From NCBI RefSeq assembly GCF_030867095.1, contig NC_081828.1:214799978-214863977 (forward strand): a stretch of 64,000 nucleotides of DNA. The letters are read 5' to 3'. This DNA comes from Alligator mississippiensis (taxonomy: Eukaryota; Chordata; Crocodylia; Alligatoridae). Each line of letters starts with the position of its first letter. The first letter of the stretch is position 1. The notes beneath the pieces are model-generated. The model ran no database searches. It was given only the letters and a program-made list of their open reading frames with translations, and was not told the DNA's origin. Below are positions 1 to 11,523 of this stretch, piece by piece. A program made the translations under genes and the position numbers.

Positions 1-1309
1 AGTAATTTAAATCAGGGTAAAAGATCAATGTTACACTTATACATGTGCTGTGTGCCCAGGCCCTGAGTGTGTGTAGGGGGGCTATTAACTCCAGTTGCCA
101 TTATGGGTTCGTAGGAAAAGCTTCTTCTTCAATAGGGAGGAAAAGCATAATACCCCCTTGTTCAACTGGGGCAATGAAGATTCATTCTCACCCCAAGAGT
201 GGGGCTGCTCCCCAAAAGACACAATCTATCTGTGTTCATTTAATGGAAAGCTGTTCACTTCTGGGGTAATTTAGCTTAGCTGTCTTTCTTGGAAAGCCGC
301 TGTGTGTATATATGCAAATCAAGATGAAAAACTCCAACAAAATATGCCAGTATACACAGCCCTTAATTCCTATCACTTTCTCAGATGAAACATGCTGTAG
401 GTTTTGCTGCACCAAGAAAAATGCAGTGTTTCACATTAGTGAAGCATATTTCTCCATTTAAATGTAAAAAATATGCTTCCACGGAGCAGTTTGCAGAGCT
501 GCTCATTATGATCTAGGACTCCCTAATGGGTACATTTTTCAAAGCTGTATGGAGGGGATTAGAGCTCCTGTTCTGTGCATTCAGTAAAAAGGACTTGATA
601 AGTCTCCAACCGCAGTTCCAGTAGCATTATTTTATTCCTGCCAGGCTGCGGGTATTGCAGCCTCCCCGAGTTTAAGGAACGATGGGGTTTCCGTTTCCTG
701 AGATATTTGTCAGAACCATTTTCTCCATGGGATTTTGGCCAGGCTGCCTTTGCAAACCCGTCTGGATTCCTATAGATGTCTTTGACCCTTGGAAATATCC
801 ACTAAGTAGTTTATTGCAGACAATTTTCGGCCTACAGACTGATCACATAGGGGCCTCCATTCTCCCTGGTGCTACTCATGTCAAGCAAGGCTTAACGCTA
901 TGTATAGTCCTACAATGGGCCTACAACGAACCAGCAGTCCAAGAGCTATAATGTTGTCTTGCCAGGAGGTATATCCAGGGCCCCTCCTGCCCTGGATTAT
1001 CTTGACAGCAAATTATGACACCCCTCCCATTGGGCTCAGTTGTGCAGGCCAATGCATTGAAAGTATATGACTCAGATGCCTCCCCCAGTCCATTCACTTG
1101 CCTTTAAGGGTGAGGTCTTTTTAAAGGTAAATTAGGGTGGTAATATCCAGTAGTTAACATAGGAACAAAGAGGGCTGCAACCTCCACATTAGGACTTCCT
1201 AAGCCTCTGAATGCTAGAAGGTTAAGGGAAGATGGGCAGAGAACAGATCACTCTGGACAGACCCTTAGTAGCCACTCTGTACCACTGTGAGAGAAAAGAC
1301 ATTGGGATA
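1..1309. other. Unannotated AT-rich stretch
   Basis: I see no recognisable gene, RNA or repeat here. Open frames are short, begin at arbitrary ATGs and show no familiar protein motif. Confidence 0.6.
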
Positions 1310-1795
1310 GAGACTAGGTGTGGAGGAGGGGGGGCAAAGTCTGGCCAGTGGGCTGGATTGGGCCCATGGCAGACTCCATTTCCCAGAAGCCCCTGCAGCT
1401 GCTGCCACCAGACCCAGGCCCACTGCCTGGGAAGCCCGGCCTGTCCATTCCACACCAACCGCTGGGTTGGGATCTGCACAGACATGGTACATGGCCAGGT
1501 GGAAGAGATGGACTTCCGCTTGCAGCAAAATGGGCAGGCAGGGCTGGGGAGACCCTGGGATCTTAGAGGGGCCAGGGAAGAACCGTGATCCACTGCCCAC
1601 CTGCCCCAGCAATGAGTGTGGGTTCATGGGCAGGGATGTGCAGGGAGCAGATCGTGGCTCTGCCCCAGCTCTGGCCCCATGCCATCCCCACCACAAGATC
1701 CCAGCCCTGGAGCAGCTCCCTGCTGAGTGCTGCTCTGTGCTGCTCCCCATGAAGACCCTGGGAGGGGTGAGGCCAGACAGACCTGTGGGCTAGAC
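1310..1795. other. GC-rich patch with overlapping chance ORFs
   Basis: This stretch is much richer in G and C than its flanks, dominated by CCC, GGG, CAG and CTG words, with relatively few CpG dinucleotides. Open frames of 110-160 codons overlap on both strands, which is what low stop-codon density produces. None contains a domain I recognise. It could be an unrecognised repeat or an old GC-rich isochore fragment. The lack of CpG argues against an unmethylated promoter island. Confidence 0.45.
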
Positions 1796-2199
1796 ACCAA
1801 GTGGTAGGTCTTATGTTATGAGTGGAAGATGCTTCCTGGGTCATTGAGTTGCATCTTCTGTGTTCACAGGTAGCTATTAAAGGATCCTCCACAATTCCCA
1901 CTTCAAGCCCTCATCTGCAGCTAGACAGAAGAAGAGCTGGTTGCATAGCTCAATGTTCATTTAACTTGCTGACTATTTGCAACATATGATTGGTTAGCAA
2001 GCATGGTATTGTTCATGGCTCATAAATGGATGAATGCAATGTTTAAACACAGAGAATAATGAACGACAAATAACAACTGGCGTCTAGTGAATGGCCAAAA
2101 ATGCACTTTCCAGCCCCAGTTTTCAGATGAATCATTACTCCTGCTAACACATGTGAAACATTGGAAGGAACCAGCAGTTAGTTAAACACTCCCAAAGAA
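1796..2199. other. Unannotated stretch
   Basis: AT-rich spacer in which nothing is recognised. Confidence 0.5.
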
Positions 2200-2276
2200 C
2201 AGAATCATCATAGCATACGACTGTAGGGTCGGTCGGTCAAGGGTCATTTAGTCCAATCCCTTGCACCAATGCAGCA
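2200..2276 (-). mobile_element. CR1 3'-end relic
   Basis: Read on the minus strand this resembles the last ~75 bases of the CR1 elements elsewhere in the window: a GGGATTGGACT-like block, then a short pyrimidine-rich stretch, then ATGATTCT at the end. It is diverged, and no coding part survives. CR1 inserts by target-primed reverse transcription and is usually cut short at its 5' end, so tail-only copies are expected. Confidence 0.45.
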
Positions 2277-2639
2277 CTTCATTTCTGAAGTTAGGGCACA
2301 TCAAGGTGAAGTCAACAGGGGATGTAGCTGAACTGGACCTGTGAAATGGGTATGTACGCAAGCTAGGCAGGGCTTAGTGAAAGAAGTTGTTTTTTGCGAT
2401 GTAACCCACAATAATACTCTCTGCCATGATATTTATATTTTTTAAAAGCACCCAAAATGTTTCAAACACCCATATGCTTCCTTCTCTAGCACTGCTAATT
2501 CAAACAATTCACTGTGCTCTCACCTACCCAGCCAGCAGATTTGCTGCCAAATAATCTCCATTTGTGCCTCGCCTGTAAATAAACCTAGTCATCCTAGATT
2601 GATTCAAGCAATGCCTTTGATCTATTCATTATTACATTT

Positions 2640-2765
2640 AGCAATAATACTTTGCATGTACAGAGGACCTACATTTCAAAGGTATTGAAGAGCTTTGCAA
2701 ACAGTAGGGGATTGTACCTTGTAAAAGCCCTGTGATGTAGTTAAAAGCTATTGCCAATGTTGTGT
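2640..2765 (-). repeat. MIR/L2-like SINE tail relic
   Basis: The blocks 'CAAAGGTATTGAAGAGCTTTGCAAAC' (in parts) and 'CCCTGTGATGTAG' follow the order seen in old amniote MIR/L2-related repeats, where a 'level or area of count' segment precedes the 'ccctgtgaggtaggt' segment. A second piece with the latter block occurs at 53960-54110. The copy is old and the family name is by resemblance. Confidence 0.4.
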
Positions 2766-2867
2766 CAATGAGCTAATGTAAATCAGCTAGTGTACATCAG
2801 GGTTACTCCATTGGCTGTAAAGAATCTCTGCCAGTTTTAAGTCAGTTGATTATTACCCATCCTCTGA

Positions 2868-2898
2868 GTGTTTGTGTGTGTGTGTGCATGTGTGTTTT
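2868..2898. repeat. (GT)n microsatellite
   Basis: A short run of GT dinucleotides with one CA interruption. Confidence 0.85.
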
Positions 2899-4384
2899 AT
2901 ATATTCTGTGGGAAACACCTATGTGATGCCTTTCTGTCTCTGGGTGACGGAGTAGCTGAGAATGGAGGAAACGGGAAAGCACCACCCAATGAACACAGGG
3001 ACATGATGACCTGTCATTTATGTCTGGCCATGTAGGTATAACATGTAACTGATATAACACAGTAACATTTTCCAGCCACTTGCTTTATTCACTTTTTACT
3101 CACAAAAGACAAGGTAGAGGAGAATCATCCTTTTCCTCCTTTGTTAGAAGGAGTGTTGGCTTTTCAAGTAGAAAAATATTATCTGCTGATAATCTTGAGA
3201 ACGGTGAGATGATGGTTTTGCTACATGTTTTTTTTCTTAATGTAAACTCCAAGGGAGCCTCACTGTACCTGAGCTGTCGTATTACTCCACTCAGAAGCAT
3301 AGCCTCTGTCTTTTTGTATTTCAGAATATATGGGATGAAATAATAATAAACTCATCATCGAATCAGGTCAAACAAAACCCAATAGGCACCTGATCAGATC
3401 TGTAAAGCAGATCTTCAGCGGTAAGGAATGTGAATTTGCAATGGCAGTGTTCCTTAAATTCAAGGAAATTAAAAACAAAGCAAAATGTAACAAAGTCCTG
3501 ATTCTCATTCATGCTCAAGGTCCCTTTTCCTTGCCTTGGCAGGGCAAAGAGGCCTGAAAACAGGTGTACATGGAAATCACAATGATTGTAACATGTCGCT
3601 ATTGACTTGGAAGCAGCAATGCTTATCTTGGCTCAGATGAACCAACAGACCATGGACCTAAGACTGCAGAACAACTTTTGTACAAATAGCCCTTCGTTAT
3701 GTGAGCAGAGTCACTGAAGCAGTGTAGCAGTCTAGCACTTGGAGTTTTCTAGTCAAGGGTGGGCATCTTTCTAAAAGATAAAGCTGTAGCCTTGAGTAGA
3801 TCTGGAAGTTTGAAAAGTGAGGTGGAGATGGTGAGGTGCATTATCCCATATAACACAACACATATTTTTCTCCAGTTAAAAGAAACTAGAAGCTCTACTA
3901 ATAGGCTTGGGGCCTATGGCTGTATTATTCAGTTGAAGATAGAAGCAAAAACAAATATAACTTCATTGGAATAAGTTGTGAAAAATCTGCAGGGCTGTGA
4001 AATAGGAGCTTCATTACCAGGAGTGGCTAACAGACAGCAGAACAGCAGAACAAAGGATAGCTTGACTGGAGGAACATCAAGACCATTAAAAAAGAAGAGA
4101 GGGTTATTAACACCTTTTCACCGAAGAGTTTAGAAGGGATCAGGTCATAATGAGCCATGAAGTCAAGAGACTCCTGTAGTATTGTCTGAGTAGAAATGCT
4201 GCTGCCACTGCTAGGCAGTAGGTTTTAAATTATGGGTAGAGCAGGAATCAAAGAGGAGGTGGGTACAAGTGTGCCTGTGCACACCCCCCTGGATCTGACC
4301 CTGGCTGTAGCACAGGCACAATTTATGGAGGTGATACAGAAATGGTGGATTGAAATTCAGTGGTCTGCTCTCTATAAGAGTTCA
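2899..4384. other. Unannotated stretch
   Basis: AT-rich spacer with only short open frames. Nothing recognised. Confidence 0.5.
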
Positions 4385-4440
4385 ACATGAAGATCATAGT
4401 GGTCCCTTCTGAACTTCACGATTTAGGAATCTATGAAGTC
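4385..4440 (+). mobile_element. CR1 tail
   Basis: Contains 'AGATCATAGTGGTCCCTTCT' followed by 'AGGAATCTATGAAG', the order of the final bases of CR1 (target-like 'GATGATC', 'GGTCCCTTC', then the ATCTATGA repeat). It is a severely 5'-truncated insertion. Confidence 0.6.
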
Positions 4441-4669
4441 AGAGGGACAACTCATATGTACAGGGATCAGTTTAAACCCATAAGTTTGCTTTTTACTGTG
4501 TGATACTACTGTGCTGAGTTAAATGCTTTTAATGGAAGGACTGTCATGTGGTCAGGATGCTGACCTAGCATTAAGGCAGCATTATATTATCCAAAAAACC
4601 TCCAAAAAAAGTTTATACTCTCAAAGTGGTAATGCAGTGGAATAAACTGATGTTGTTAGCTGCATTAGA

Positions 4670-4800
4670 AGGTAGGGTATGTTTGCACCTTGTAGACTAA
4701 CCAAAACTAGTATATATATGTATATATATATATGAGCTTTTATGAGTTGAAGCTCACCAGAAAAACTGGAATCATCTACCCTGCAGGTTGAAGAGGACAT
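4670..4800. repeat. Dispersed repeat with TA-rich core
   Basis: 'CACCTTGTAGACTAACCAAAA' (in parts) followed by a TA-rich core and 'GAGCTTTTATGAGTTGAAGC' resembles a widespread tetrapod repeat whose theme is 'tagaccaac...agctttYgwg'. A related piece may lie at 56335-56590. I cannot place it in a class from this sequence alone. Confidence 0.35.
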
Positions 4801-4844
4801 TAAATACTCATCAGAGAGGGATGGTTTAAGTGTAGCAGTGGTAC

Positions 4845-4905
4845 AGGTTATTGGGTCAGATGATCCTTGAGATCCCTTCCAACTCTATGGTACTATGATT
4901 AACTG
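4845..4905 (+). mobile_element. CR1 tail
   Basis: 'GGTCAGATGATCCTTGAGAT' followed by 'CCCTTCCAACTCTATGGTAC' and 'TATGATT' matches the CR1 3' end as seen at 40440-40530. Only about 60 bases are present. Confidence 0.6.
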
Positions 4906-5957
4906 GAACTAAATTGAAGTTTTACCATGGGACTTCCTAGGTGTGCCCAGGCAAACTGCGTAGCATATGTCATTGCTCTCATGACTGCAGTTCATGGAGG
5001 CATCCAACTAGCTAGATTAGTGCTAGCAACACAACTGTGATAGCCTGGAAATCAGTGTAGGCTGAAAAACATGTAGTTAGCTGCTGTTGAAGTCCATGTT
5101 ATACTGAAGCTACTTTGCTAGCAGAACATGAGTCACATAAATGCCTGAAGTGTAGGATATCCTTAAGTGCTTTGTGCCCTTATGCACTGCCTATTCTATC
5201 AGGCTGATAATGCAACACCACTATAACGTTTGATTTGTCTGTCTTGTTAAGTTAGATCTTTGGGACGGAGACTCTTTCTTAATAATTGCATGTGCAGCTC
5301 TTAGATCAAAAGGGCTTGGATGTCACTACAGGTCTTGGTTGGCATAATGGCAGTTGCTTTGTGCTACCCAAAACATGGCAGCACCTCAGTAATGGGAGAA
5401 GCTATTCATACAAAGAGATAGGCATCCATCTACAAGCAGCCACCAAAGTTTGCAAGGTGTTCTGAAGCCATTTGGTGGAAAGCTACTAGATACATTTTAA
5501 AATGGGCCAAAAATAGCCCATCAAAATATATCCAACCTAAGTTGGCTTTTTGACAAAACAGAATTTAATTTTTGAAAAAAAATATCTGTTTTGTTGAAAA
5601 TAGTTTGCTTTTTGTCAGTCCCATCCCTCCCTCCCCCCGCCACAGGAAAGAAATAACTCTTTTCTATATTCAACAATTGGAAATTAGATTTTTTTCAGGG
5701 TTTTTTTTTTTTTTTTTGGTTGCCAAAGCATTAGACATGCTCAGTTTTAAGATTATTTCTATAAAAATGTACAAAGAAAATGTGAACAAAATGGATTTTT
5801 TTTCATTGGCTTTACATTTTTGGAAGGAAAAAGAATAATTTCTTAATCAACTCCAATAAACAATACACCAGTCTTAGTGTATGGCCCAAAGTTTGTCTGA
5901 TGTCCTACTGAGTAGTTTTAACGCATAGGCTAAGTACAGGCAATCAAAAAGCCCAAG
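4906..5957. other. Unannotated stretch
   Basis: AT-rich with a poly-T run near 5698-5719. Nothing recognised. Confidence 0.5.
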
Positions 5958-6300
5958 CCTGAATTGATTCAATCATTGCACGTTAATTTAAGCAGCATAA
6001 ATTGAACCGATAAACAAGTGAACAGACATTCACTTTTGATTCTAGAAATGCAGCCACATGTCTGCAGTGGTCTAGGCCAGAAGCTGAGGGGGGCTAGAGC
6101 ATGTCTCCCTACTCGGCTGGAGCAGATAGCTTGGGCCAAGCCTAGCCTGCCCACCCTACAATGCTACATCCATCCAGGTTTATCTTAAACTGGTTTGGGT
6201 TATCTTGAATGCTGTTTATGTGCACTGAACTTCTGTTGTGTTACACATCTGAACCTGTTTCTGATCACTTATACTGGTTTATGTCTAATTTCTGTCTTTA
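5958..6300. repeat. Short copy of the 57905-58945 repeat
   Basis: The left part (5995-6160, including 'TTCACTTTTGATTCTAGAAA' and 'TGCAGCCACATG') matches 57955-58105. The right part (6165-6275, including 'TTTATCTTAAAC' and 'CTGAACTTCTGTTGTGTTAC') matches 58812-58915. The roughly 700 bases between these blocks in the long copy are absent here, with the join near 6163. This is the pattern of an internally deleted, non-autonomous relative. Terminal inverted repeats and target duplications are not clear, so the class is unknown. Confidence 0.65.
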
Positions 6301-7600
6301 GCCTGAGTATTTTGCCTGTGAAAGACATTGCACTTTAGCAGGGGAGCTGCAAAGAAGTCATTCTTCTGAAGACAGGGCTGAAGACAGCTTATGTTTTGAC
6401 CTCTCAAATGTGAGGGACTTCACTATAAACAAGAAGATCCTTGAGAGATATGATGATTTCTCTTTGGCAATCACAGCCTGGAATGACAAAGCTGTCTTAG
6501 CGTTTTTGTACTGTCCCAGGCTGACCCTCCTAGGAAGCTTCCCGGCCCTTGAATTCTCCACTGCTCATCCTGTGATGAAAGGCAATGCAGTTATTGCCCC
6601 CAAAGCAAATTGCAATTTCCAATATATAATTGTCCTGCTCTTTGTTTTCCCCATATTAAGCTCCTATTTCTCACTCAGTTTGGGGAGGGGGGGGGAAAAA
6701 AAGAACTACAAGACTGCTTCTCTAAAGGAGGAAAAAAAAGAAAACAAGAAAGGAGGGAACAAAAATGAGGAACACCATAGGATTTGGTCTTTGAAACTGA
6801 TAGCAAAATATTTTCAGGCCAGGCGCCCAACCCACCAAGAGAGACATTGGAAAATTAAATGCTTTCATCTCAGAGCTTTTAAAAATAAGGCACAATAAAG
6901 AGGGTGCAGAGATCAAACAGTCCACTCCCTGGGAATCTTTACCTCCTCATGAAAAATTGGCCTTATCCTACCAGCTGAGTTGTGTGTATTTGTCATTCAT
7001 TTGAAAACAAGTCCAGGTGGAGATGGTGGGTGAGCTATGAATATATTTGTGGCGTGATGGTGTTTATATTGGCATCTCCCCAGGGGTGCGGTCTGCTTTA
7101 GGTTAGGTCAAGACAAATGGGTGCATGAAAGAGGGAATGACCTTTGGTCTGTCCTCTTGCAAGGAAACCACTAGTTAGCTGTTTCACCAATAAAAGCATT
7201 GCCATTTTGTGGGTTCATCTTTAATGTCTGTGGAAAGGGGGACTTTGGTCCTACATGCACAAGAAATGTCTCCATGAGACTGTAGGAAGGTAGGTGGGTT
7301 TTCATGGTCATCAAGTTGGATAGTCCTTTAAGGCACTGGCCTGGGGCTCAGTCAATCTGGATACCTTTAGAGACATCCCATAGGGAGAGATATGGGGAAA
7401 TGTGAAATAAGGGGACTATAGGAAATATTTTCTCTCACTTTTTCACTTTTCTTCCTTACCTTTTCCAATATAAAAATAGGGAAATTGAAAGTAGGAAATA
7501 ATCAAAACATATTTCAATCAAAAGTAAATCAATTGTCAAATTTTGTTTTGCTGTTTTTTGGGGTTTTTTTTAAAAACAAAGGTTACTAGAAAAAGAGCAA
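6301..7600. other. Unannotated stretch
   Basis: Contains A/G-rich patches near 6690-6770. The open frame at 6410-6898 is lysine-rich at its end because of those patches and has no recognised domain. Nothing else is seen. Confidence 0.5.
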
Positions 7601-7620
7601 AGGTGGTGGTGGTGGTGGTC
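7601..7620. repeat. (GGT)n microsatellite
   Basis: Run of GGT triplets followed by a G tract. Confidence 0.85.
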
Positions 7621-7814
7621 GGGGGGGTATTTTTAATGAAATAAAATTTATTATTTCTGTTAAGAATCCATTAAATGTATTTAATTAGGTTGGGGACAGG
7701 TCACCAGAGGAGCCATTATGATAGCAATTGTGAATAGGGGACAGAGTGACTGGAGTACAGGATGGAAGTCATGGAGTCATAAGGAAGCTTTGTAAAGCTA
7801 TAGAGCGCCCAGAA

Positions 7815-7852
7815 GGAAAAAGGGAAAAGAAAAGAAAAGAAAAGAAGGAAAG
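7815..7852. repeat. (AAAAG)n-like microsatellite
   Basis: Purine-only tract with repeated AAAAG units. Confidence 0.8.
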
Positions 7853-8211
7853 AGTAATATAAATCCCTGAAACAAATAACACTTGGACATGGTTCATCGT
7901 AATATGTTCCATAGCAAAAAAAAGAAAATAGAGGAAAACCCCAAATATTATGAGGTTGAATCCCTGAAACAATTTCACTTCTCTCTCTTTTTTTTTTTCA
8001 TTTTAAAACATTTGCAACATTTGAATTAAAATATTTATGATGCTACAGGATTAAAAAATAAATAAATTCTTTCACAATGATAGTGATGAAGAGACGTGCC
8101 TGGTTTTGAGAAATCTGTTTCATAAAACTACTTTATTTAACCAGCTCTTGTTCCATCCATTGCAAAAGAAGCTGCATGTAGAGAAAGAGGAACATGGATA
8201 TAAACATATGT

Positions 8212-8212
<1 letters not shown>

Positions 8213-8245
<33 letters not shown>
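8213..8245. repeat. (AT)n microsatellite
   Basis: About 15 uninterrupted AT units. A likely polymorphic site. Confidence 0.9.
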
Positions 8246-8248
<3 letters not shown>

Positions 8249-8886
8249 AAGACATCTAAACCAGCAACATACACAATACCCTCTGGGTAAATGACATTAA
8301 ACCTTATACCAGTGCTCCAGATACAGGTAAGTCACAGGTAAATATCTGATCTGAAACAGACAAACCCCAAAGATAAACTTAATCCCAAGGGGACACCCCA
8401 GTGCCCTTGGGCTTTTCCCAAGTCCTACAAGGAAACTGGTAACTTTAGGGGGGCTCAACCTTTTGCTATGGGTCGGAGACCAGGGCTGCCTCGTGCAGCA
8501 CCAGGCTCGGTCCGTTCCCCGACCCTCCGTCCAGTGCCTCCTACACCGAGCTCCCAGCCTCACTCCAGGGGTTGAGACCTGAGCCACCCAAGATCTCTAA
8601 AGGTCCTACTCCATGTATTGGCCTGTGCACCGTGTCTCTGGCTGCACACCAGAGGTTGCAGACCCGAGCTGCTTCATGCAGCTCCCAGGATCTGTATGCC
8701 GTGTGCTGGGCTGCACGCCGAGAGCCTAGCTGCTGGAGCCATCCACTGTTCCCTGCCAGTGGACGTCTTCAGGGGCACTTCTGGCCTCCTGCTTCGCCCT
8801 GCTGAGCAGCTCTCCTCGGCTTTTCTAAGCCCTGCTCTTCTCTCTTCTCTCTCCCGGATGTGTTCCCTTGTGCTGGGCACCCGGCT

Positions 8887-8895
8887 CCTTTTATA
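8887..8895 (-). promoter_or_regulatory. TATA box of repeat copy 1
   Basis: On the minus strand this reads TATAAAAGG, identical to the box in the other copy at 41115-41123. Confidence 0.6.
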
Positions 8896-9005
8896 CGCTC
8901 CCGGGCTCCGTCCCTGAAGTCTTCCAGACCTGCGTGGTGCAGTCTTCAACCAGGTCTGGCGGGGGGGGGGGGCGGAATCTCCTCTTAACTGCTCTTGCTG
9001 CCTCC

Positions 9006-9032
9006 TGATTGGTGGATGGGCTCCACCAATCA
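9006..9032. promoter_or_regulatory. Inverted CCAAT-box palindrome
   Basis: TGATTGGTGG, seven spacer bases, then CCACCAATCA: a perfect 10-bp inverted repeat placing CCAAT on both strands. It is conserved in copy 2 at 40957-40983. CCAAT is the known NF-Y site. Function here is inferred from position upstream of the TATA box. Confidence 0.6.
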
Positions 9033-9234
9033 AAACAGCAAGATGTCAAGCCTGGGACTGAACCCAAACTCCAAAAGGCAACCCTGCTACACTAGAAATA
9101 GACCCATATTTGATGCATTATGATCAGGTATAAGGAACTGCTGTGAAGATTTTCCTTGAGGGTTTCAGATAATACAGTCCAGAACAGAATTCAGGTCCCG
9201 TGCCAAAAAAAGGTCTTTGCTCTGCTCTTATTAA

Positions 9235-9266
9235 AAGAAAGAAAGAGAGAAAGAAAGAAAAAAAAA
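9235..9266. repeat. (GAAA)n microsatellite
   Basis: Imperfect GAAA and GAGA units ending in an A run. Confidence 0.85.
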
Positions 9267-10834
9267 TCATTTTCCTCCCCCAAATACCACAAGGGCAGCA
9301 TTCTGTGTAGAGTTTCAGCATCAGAACCATGAGGTTTTTATTTGGAAATGCCACAAGAAGCAATGTTGTTTCATGATACTTCCAAACGAATAACACATGC
9401 TTGTAGGAAGCACCCAGAATGGTATTATTCGCCTTTACAACCCCTCCTGTTAAAATGGGTTAAAAGTGTATTTTCATGGGGGATAGGCACTGGAAAAGAA
9501 ACAGCTGATATCTGTCACCTGGGCTGGTCATTGGTTGTTAAATGCTTTGAGTGCTTTTGGAAATGCATTTAAGGTGTCTGTAAAACTCATGGATGGGCAG
9601 GACTGTAAATCTTGATTAAAAACAAGCAGCCCATCATCCTGGACACACATGGGACATTTTATTTGGGATTTTTACTGCAGGAGAAAAAGACAAGACAAGG
9701 GTATGCTGTGTTCCCATCTCCATTCTCCCATCTTTCCAAGGCATGCCTTCCTCCCTTCTTCAGTCTTCTCTGGAGTTACAAAGCACATCTTGTTGCTGCT
9801 TACCAATGCAGGAAGAGTACCTGCGCCTTAGTTCTCATAAGGTTCACATTTCTGCTGCCATGATTAGATGCAAACCTCAGCAGAATTTTCCCTTCAAAGC
9901 TATCCAAGCCCTGACCTAGGTTTTCTGGTCCAGATTTACTTATTTAAATATATATGCAATGGGAAATGATTGTTGGGGGTAGAATAGGGAAAGAGCTAGG
10001 GTATGATCCTGATCCTACTCCCATCAGTGTAAACTAGGCATAATTCCAGGTCCTCCCCTAAACTAGAGTCAATCCCATACCTAGCTTCCTGGCAGCTCTG
10101 AGCAAACTTTTAGTATTCCCACCCTACTTCGCCAGAGGCAATGTTAATAATAATAAAAAAATGGAAAACAATTGGCATTTTCAGGTCCTTTTTCTGTCCA
10201 GGCCCTGGGCAGCTTCCCAGTTCGCCCATGCCTGTGTGCAGCTCTGACTAGAGTGTCTTTTTTGTTGAGCTACTCTAGACATGGGCTACTATACATTTGG
10301 CTATTCTGGCTCCAGGGAGATAAACCCTTTATTAATGGAAGCAGAGCAAGTTGAGGGTGTGTGGCTGATATAAATTGTGCCAGGACAGATCAGTGCCAGG
10401 ATCAAAGATTATAAAAAGACTCCCTTTCATTCCTTCACTCCCCGCTGCATGGAATACTCTGCAGTTGAAGGTAAATCTCAGGTTCAGCAGGTTAAAGAAA
10501 ACATGATCTGGAAAATGGGGGACACTCGTATAAGCCAGTGTGTTGGGTGGGGAGGGGTTGCAAAGAAGAATGAGAACAGAAGAACGAGAAAAAAAGGTGA
10601 TGGATATATAGGCAGGAGATAATATGAGATCGGACTTGGAAAAAGTGTGGTGTAGTCAGCCCATCAAAAGGGAAAAATAACTTGAAAAAAATCACTCATC
10701 AGCAGGAGTATTTAGGCCATTGGAGACCTCCAAATGATCATGGACACAACAGCCAATGGAGATTTTGCAGTGCATTGTGGGAACAAGAACCAACCAGCAC
10801 CAGGCCCTAGAGGCAGAAGGATTATGTCACAGAG
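9267..10834. other. Unannotated stretch
   Basis: AT-rich spacer with no recognised gene or repeat. Confidence 0.5.
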
Positions 10835-10857
10835 AAAAAAAAAAAAAAAAAAAAAAA
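10835..10857. repeat. Poly-A run
   Basis: 23 consecutive A bases. No SINE or processed mRNA body was recognised immediately upstream. Confidence 0.9.
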
Positions 10858-10884
10858 GGTGAGCATCACTCACTCTCTAAACAT

Positions 10885-11270
10885 CCAGGATACTGAGTTC
10901 AGCTCTGGGCACCTAATTACCACGAAGATACGGATGAGCCGGAGGTAGTTTAGAGAAGAGGTGGGGAAAAAAAAATGAATTATTAAGAGGTTGGAGGGAG
11001 TGACATATGAGAAAAGATTAAATCAGGCAAAGATACATGACTCAGCTTTGAGACCACAAAGTAGGTGACCTAGTGACAGCCTACAAACATTGGAAGAGGT
11101 ATAAACACAATGCAGGGAGATCATTTATTGAGCATGGAAGAAAGGGGAGCGATGGGTTGAAATCCAGGGAGAGGAAGCACAGGGACAGTGAGGTCTGTGC
11201 GATGACAGAACAGGCTCCCAATAGAAATGGTGGAAGCCAAGCTGCTTTGTAAAAATCAGGAATAATGAGA
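10885..11270 (+). mobile_element. Old CR1/L3-like LINE relic
   Basis: The order of blocks matches the end of a CR1-clade ORF2: 'GAGTTCAGCTCTGGGCACCT' (S-A-L-G-T-like), 'GGAGGGAGTGACATATGAGA', 'GGTGACCTAGTGACAGCCTA' and a final 'GGCTCCCAATAGAAATGGTG' (coding the 'W-x-x-L-P-x-E-V-V' region). Many indels and stops have accumulated, so it is older than the CR1s elsewhere in the window. Confidence 0.6.
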
Positions 11271-11412
11271 CAGCAAGTTTGTGATGTGTGTTGTTAAGGA
11301 AAGGCATTGGGTATTGCAGCTATAACATTTTCCTAGTGTGAAGCCCCTGATTTAGGAAGCAGGGAGCCTGGGAAGAACACACAGGGCAATAGCACAAGGG
11401 GCTCTTTACTAC

Positions 11413-11515
11413 ACAGATGTTTAGGGCTGCAAGGGACCTCATGAGATCATCAAGTCCAGTTGCCTGCTGTGGGCAGGAAAGACTGTCAAACAGCCCTAGC
11501 AATGCGTGCATCTAA
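11413..11515 (-). mobile_element. CR1 tail abutting tRNA-Leu
   Basis: On the minus strand it reads TTTAGATGCACGC, then GCAACTGGACTTGATGATCT, then GAGGTCCCTTGCAGCCCTAA, then ACATCT, aligning with bases 18461-18575 of the CR1 at 17288-18584. The alignment begins at the CR1 codons just before the ORF2 stop. Its 5' truncation point lies nine bases from the 3' end of the tRNA, and the orientation is the same. Confidence 0.7.
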
Positions 11516-11517
11516 AA
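11514..11517 (-). terminator. Candidate Pol III terminator
   Basis: A run of four T on the minus strand, seven bases beyond the tRNA discriminator base. Four or more T residues is the usual Pol III stop in vertebrates. The T run overlaps the first bases of the CR1 tail. Confidence 0.55.
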
Positions 11518-11523
11518 GGACGC

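Larger units (their letters stand above)
8521..9091 (-). mobile_element. Promoter-bearing repeat, candidate LTR (copy 1)
   Basis: Reverse complement of a ~580-bp sequence also found at 40898-41484, with high similarity throughout. Both copies begin TGTAGCAGG, carry the same inverted CCAAT palindrome, then a TATAAAAGG box about 120-150 bases further on, then a GC-rich stretch. A TG start with CCAAT and TATA boxes is typical of an LTR. The matching CA end and a target duplication were not found, so a LINE 5' UTR or a promoter-containing repeat of another kind remains possible. Homology stops near 8521; the sequence on to about 8290 may belong to the same element but is not shared by copy 2. Confidence 0.6.

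Noticed and set aside
1265..1750. Open frames of 110-160 codons on both strands
   Set aside because: They overlap each other in a GC-rich patch with few stop codons; no domain, splice signals or conservation evidence.
8990..9040. CCAAT palindrome as a Rho-independent terminator-like hairpin
   Set aside because: Bacterial terminators do not apply; no T-run follows, and the element is vertebrate.
10835..10857. Poly-A run as the end of a processed pseudogene
   Set aside because: No recognisable mRNA or SINE body upstream and no target duplication was seen.
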